A program made the position numbers and the translations under genes. The notes under the pieces are model-generated. The model was not told where the DNA came from. It did not search any database and saw only the letters and a program-made list of their open reading frames with translations. Of a DNA stretch of 50,028 nt, positions 47,366 through 50,028 are shown one piece after another. The stretch lies in assembly GCA_009602725.1 (NCBI GenBank), contig WELB01000153.1, positions 90,514 through 140,541 on the forward strand. The letters run 5' to 3'. Origin of the DNA: Spirogloea muscicola (Eukaryota; Streptophyta; Zygnematophyceae; Spirogloeales; Spirogloeaceae). The number at the start of each line of letters is the position of its first letter. Positions within the stretch are counted from its first letter, which is position 1.

Positions 47366-47956
47366 AGTGGCGGGCGGCGGCGGCGCGGTGGTCCAACCCG
47401 TGAGGAGCTGGAGTCTGTGGCCCCTGGGCTGCAGCTGCACGCCGTCGAGAAGCAGGCGGCAATGGCCGCACGCCGCCGGGCCCGTGGCGACGTCGCCGTG
47501 CATGCCATGCGTGTCAGGGTCGCCGAGGAGCTGGGAGGCGTGGACGAGGCGCGCGCCGGGCTGGAGGAGGCCGAGCGGAAGCTGGAGGAGGCGCAGGGCG
47601 CCGTGCGCATGGCCAACGCAGGGCTGGCAGCGGAGCACAAGCGGCTCCTCCAGCTGCGGCGGACGCAGCCTCGCGGCGACGTGGTGCAGGAGCCGAAGGA
47701 GGAGGAGGCGGGGCTTGCTGCCGGCACGGTCGGACCGGAGCTTGCCGTGGCCCTCAGCCCGCACGTGAGGCAGCAGGTTGACGCGCTCGCCGAGCTGCGG
47801 GACGAGTCGCTGAGGGCGGCGGCGGCACCAGCGGTGGTGGGCCTGGAGGACCTCCACCCTGGGTGGGCGCGCCGGGCGTTGCGCCCTGACCCCCCGCGGC
47901 GCGCGCAGCGTCGCCCGATTTCGTATTTTCCGTACCCTAACCGTAACCCTAATTAG
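47315..47956 (+). CDS. Coiled-coil protein of unknown function
   Basis: 213 codons from MALQPGRGGGG at 47315; the frame is open further upstream, but only this Met follows the shared leader. The Gly run is encoded by (CGG)n at 47334-47365. Then EELESVAPGLQLHAVEKQAA, a basic RRRAR and a long heptad-like region (EARAGLEEAERKLEEAQGAV, LAAEHKRLLQLR), an acidic EPKEEEAG linker and a second helix pair (PELAVALSPHVRQQVDALAE). There is no catalytic motif, signal or membrane segment. The last codons run into a telomere-like tract. A broken homologue at 24050-25500 shows the family is duplicated. It could be an ORF1/gag-like nucleic-acid chaperone of a mobile element or a host gene; I cannot tell. Confidence 0.5.
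47865..47955 (+). repeat. GGGCGTTGCGCCC repeat with telomere-like end, copy 2
   Basis: GGGCGTTGCGCCCTGA, CAGCGTCGCCCGATTTCG, GTACCCTAACCGTAACCCTA. Overlaps the 3' end of the coiled-coil ORF. Confidence 0.55.
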
Positions 47957-48000
47957 AGGCAAGTGCTCATCTTACAGGGACAGCTTTTGGCACTGCGCTT

Positions 48001-48085
48001 CTCGGCCCCTTCGGACCTTGTCAATTGTTTCCGGGCTGGCTGTGTACAGCCCTCGCCCGCGTTGGGGGAGCCATTTTCTTTCCGG
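48001..48085 (+). repeat. Hairpin module fused upstream of a family B RT copy
   Basis: CGGCCCCTTCGGACCTTGTC, TTTCCGGGCTGGCTGTGTAC, AGCCCTCGCCC, GTTGGGGGAGCC, TTTTCTTTCC, then RT-homologous sequence. Confidence 0.72.
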
Positions 48086-48955
48086 CAGCTGTAGTCTTTC
48101 TGACCAATCCAAGGAGTCTGGCATGCCTCACATCGCTCGCAACACCTGGAGCAACAGACTGGCTCACAACTCCTGCAATCCACAACGCTTTCAAAATCAG
48201 CCCCGACGCGTATTGGACGCTCCTCCAGCTATTTCTGAGCCTGTCTCCCACCTGCCTGATCGGACCTGCCGAAATCAGTGTGAGTGCGGCTTCCGTGCCG
48301 AGGGCGGAGACCGTGCTACCCACATGCTGCGCTGTCCTACAGGCCCTGAAGTGATGGGCGTTCACAATCTCTTTCGGGACGCCCTGGCGGACTTGATGAG
48401 CGACGCCGGCTACCGCGCCGTTGTGGACGTGAGCAATCTAATGCCCATCACCACGGGTTTTCAGGGATGCCATCGCCGTTGCACCCTCGACATTGTGGAT
48501 GTACAGCCCGGCGGTGGCCCGGGAGCATTGGTGATGTGGTTGTGATGGAGGCGTTCAAGAGTTCAGCATCGGCTCACGATGCTGGCCACGCAGTCGGCGG
48601 TGCAGAGCAGAGAAAGCTCCTACGCTACTCTGACTACCCCCGGGGTGCTCACCTTCTACCAGCCGCCATTGACACCTTCGGCTGCATGGGTCCTCGCTTC
48701 CATACCTTCTTGAAGAACATCGCGAGTATGGGATATGCACGACGTGATAACATGCTTCCAGCTCAGATGGGCATGCCGGCAACCTACTTGTCATCTTTGC
48801 GATGCCGAGTGTCAGCCTGTCTGCAGCGAGCTCAGGCTCATGCTCTGCATCAGAAAGCTGGTCGAGCCTTAGCTGGTGGCACAAGAGCTTGTCGATTGCC
48901 GTCCGGTGTTCGGGCATCGGTTAGCGACCTCTATGTGCTGACTCTTTGTCACTGA
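48086..48955 (+). pseudogene. 5'-truncated family B RT copy, endonuclease half
   Basis: CECGFRAEGGDRATHMLRC (knuckle CxC-H-C), RDALADLMSDAGYRAVVDVS, RRCTLDIVDVQPGGG, then after one frameshift near 48530 VVVMEAF, EQRKLLRYSDYPRGAHLLPA and AIDTFGCMGPRFHTFLK, ending SVSDLYVLTLCH with TGA. It is the longest family B copy here and serves as the reference for the short composites. Confidence 0.78.
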
Positions 48956-49030
48956 GCGGGTCAGCTTGCAGCAGGTGATGTACATTTGTCAATGTGCTTG
49001 CCTTTGTACTTGGCCACACAGGCCCTCGAT
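48956..49030 (+). repeat. Family B 3' UTR
   Basis: GCGGGTCAGCTTGCAGCAGG, TGATGTACATTTGTCAATGT and GCTTGCCTTTGTACTTGGCC. No GGGCTGGC hairpin follows within it; family B ends differently from A. Confidence 0.6.
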
Positions 49031-49208
49031 CACTGTATACACACTCTTATTCCAATAGTCTTTCTGACTTGCGGCTGCTAAGAGTCACTAAGTATATATC
49101 CACCATGGTACACGCGTAAATATGTGTTTAAGAGCTCTTTTGACCTTCTCCAATCTTCTTGGGCTGGCCTTTCACAGCCACTGCCTCAAATTGGACAAGC
49201 TGTTCTTT
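49031..49208 (+). mobile_element. Family D RT scrap, 3' UTR and hairpin module
   Basis: SLSDLRLL codons at 49057-49080, CCATGGTACACGCGTA, then the module 49126-49208 (TTCTTGGGCTGGCCTTTCAC, AGCCACTGCCTC, AATTGGACAAGC). Same order as 30205-30365. Confidence 0.62.
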
Positions 49209-49269
49209 GGAGGAGTTCACTTTCCCGGTCACGTCCATCGCCAGTGCCACACAATCGCAGTGCTCAGGC

Positions 49270-49590
49270 GAGCAGAAAGAAGAAAGCTCGCCCAATTCAA
49301 GAATGCGGCTGGGAAAGGCCAGCCTAATATAATGGACAAGGTTCAACGAGCCAAGAGCCGAAAGGCGCTTAAACGACACAGCTGCGCACAAGACGACAGC
49401 GGAGGGGAGCTTATTAGTAGCCCCGGGGTAACAGCAGCACATCGGAGTATTTTGAGCCTGGATAAGAAGCACCGCAACGAGACCCAGAGGCAGCAGCAGT
49501 AGCACGGCCGGCCCGCAAGTGCACGGCGTGAGCTTGGGAGCGTTGGAAGGAGACAAATAGCCGCATGCGGAGCAGAAAACACGTGGGTTG
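49270..49590 (-). mobile_element. 5'-truncated RT tail (family E) with 3' UTR and hairpin
   Basis: Minus strand: MRLFVSFQRSQAHAVHLRAG, RATAAASGSRCGASYPGSKY, SDVLLLPRGY, stop at 49414, then the 3' UTR with TTAGGCTGGCCTTTCCCAGC and GGGCGAGC. The tail begins about 30-40 bases from the tRNA-Ser 3' end and has the same orientation as the tRNA. Confidence 0.72.
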
Positions 49591-49619
49591 AAAACACAGG
49601 GGGGGGCGGCTGGAAACGA

Positions 49620-49701
49620 CGTGGTCGGCAGGATTCGAACCTGCGCGGGCAGAGCCCATATGATTTCTAGTCATACCCGATAACCACTCCGGCACGACCA
49701 C
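49620..49701 (-). tRNA. tRNA-Ser (AGA)
   Basis: Class II cloverleaf without intron. Acceptor GTGGTCG (49701-49695) pairs perfectly with CGACCAC (49627-49621); G at 49620 is the discriminator, as is usual for eukaryotic tRNA-Ser. Anticodon stem TATGA/TCATA encloses CTAGAAA with AGA at 49668-49666. Long variable arm GGGCTCTGCCC. T arm GCAGG-TTCGAAT-CCTGC. Confidence 0.93.
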
Positions 49702-49709
49702 CCAAAGGC

Positions 49710-49980
49710 CGTCTGGTGCTCAAGCCTGAGCCTCTGCAAACTATGACGCGTAGAGATGGGGGGGCCGTCGTCTGGAGACACCCGGAAGCGTCTCGGCGGG
49801 CGGCGCCACGTCGCCCGCCCCCTGCTGACTTGTCCTCGGGGACACCCTCCCTCGCTTGCTATTACATAAAACTCTCGTCTGGGCTGAAATGGCTCACCGT
49901 CTGCTCCTGTTAGGTTTTCACGTCTCTTTCGGCCCTTCTGGACCATCTCCATTCACAGGCCCCCTCATAGCTCACTTGCC
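49710..49980. other. No supported gene
   Basis: Upstream flank of tRNA-Ser on the minus strand. A possible very degenerate module (TTTCGGCCCTTCTGGACCAT) starts near 49928. Nothing else is recognised. Confidence 0.35.
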
Positions 49981-49981
49981 T

Positions 49982-49983
<2 letters not shown>

Positions 49984-50028
<45 letters not shown>
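49984..50028 (+). repeat. (GCC)n microsatellite at the window edge
   Basis: About 15 GCC repeats running off the right end; the true length is unknown. Confidence 0.9.

Overview
The window reads as nuclear DNA of a GC-rich eukaryote. Evidence: two nuclear-type class II tRNA genes (Leu-CAG, Ser-AGA), GT-AG-like splice sites in a sensor-type gene, Ty1/copia and Ty3/gypsy retrotransposons, a non-LTR retrotransposon with a restriction-like endonuclease, long CGG/GCC runs, and degenerate CCCTAA telomere-like motifs. A green alga is plausible because the copia primer-binding site matches the plant-type initiator tRNA-Met, but the lineage is an inference. No bacterial operons, rRNA or CRISPR were seen. 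Almost everything is mobile or duplicated DNA; the only clearly intact long gene is the reverse transcriptase (RT) at 25662-29561 (-).

Layout. 1-2.1 kb: retroelement 3' ends, then 5' exons of a membrane sensor-like gene (721-1939, +). 2.3-9.1 kb: a decayed Ty3/gypsy element whose gag region is present three times in tandem, each time as a head-to-head inverted pair, followed by protease, RT and the start of RNase H. 9.1-12.1 kb: unassigned decayed sequence. 12.1-12.8 kb: tRNA-Leu and a 12-bp tandem repeat. 13.1-35.3 kb: three copies (R1 13.6-15.9, R2 18.35-20.26, R3 33.1-35.26 kb) of a ~2 kb repeat. Each lies upstream, on the minus strand, of a member of one of two unknown protein families (here called YLTDGLED and KELNGLY), and each such member faces an inverted partner on the plus strand. 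24.0-25.5 kb and 47.3-48.0 kb: a coiled-coil ORF, broken and intact. 25.5-29.7 kb: the full-length non-LTR element. 30-31.7 kb: a cluster of hairpin modules and RT tails. 35.35-42.7 kb: two opposed copia elements with extra inverted segments. 42.75-50 kb: several truncated non-LTR copies, tRNA-Ser and a terminal GCC run.

How it works together. The non-LTR family appears to drive much of the region. More than 30 copies of its 3' hairpin (GGGCTGGC...CAGCC), in both orientations and many degrees of decay, are scattered through the 50 kb. Two small insertions carry exact 10-bp and 13-bp target-site duplications, showing that 93-144 bp of 3' end can insert alone. In at least seven places a hairpin 3' end is fused directly to the start of a 5'-truncated RT tail in the same orientation, as expected if the RT jumps from one RNA end to another. 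The second theme is inverted duplication: gypsy gag (x3), both unknown gene families and copia pol are all arranged as diverged palindromes with short centres.
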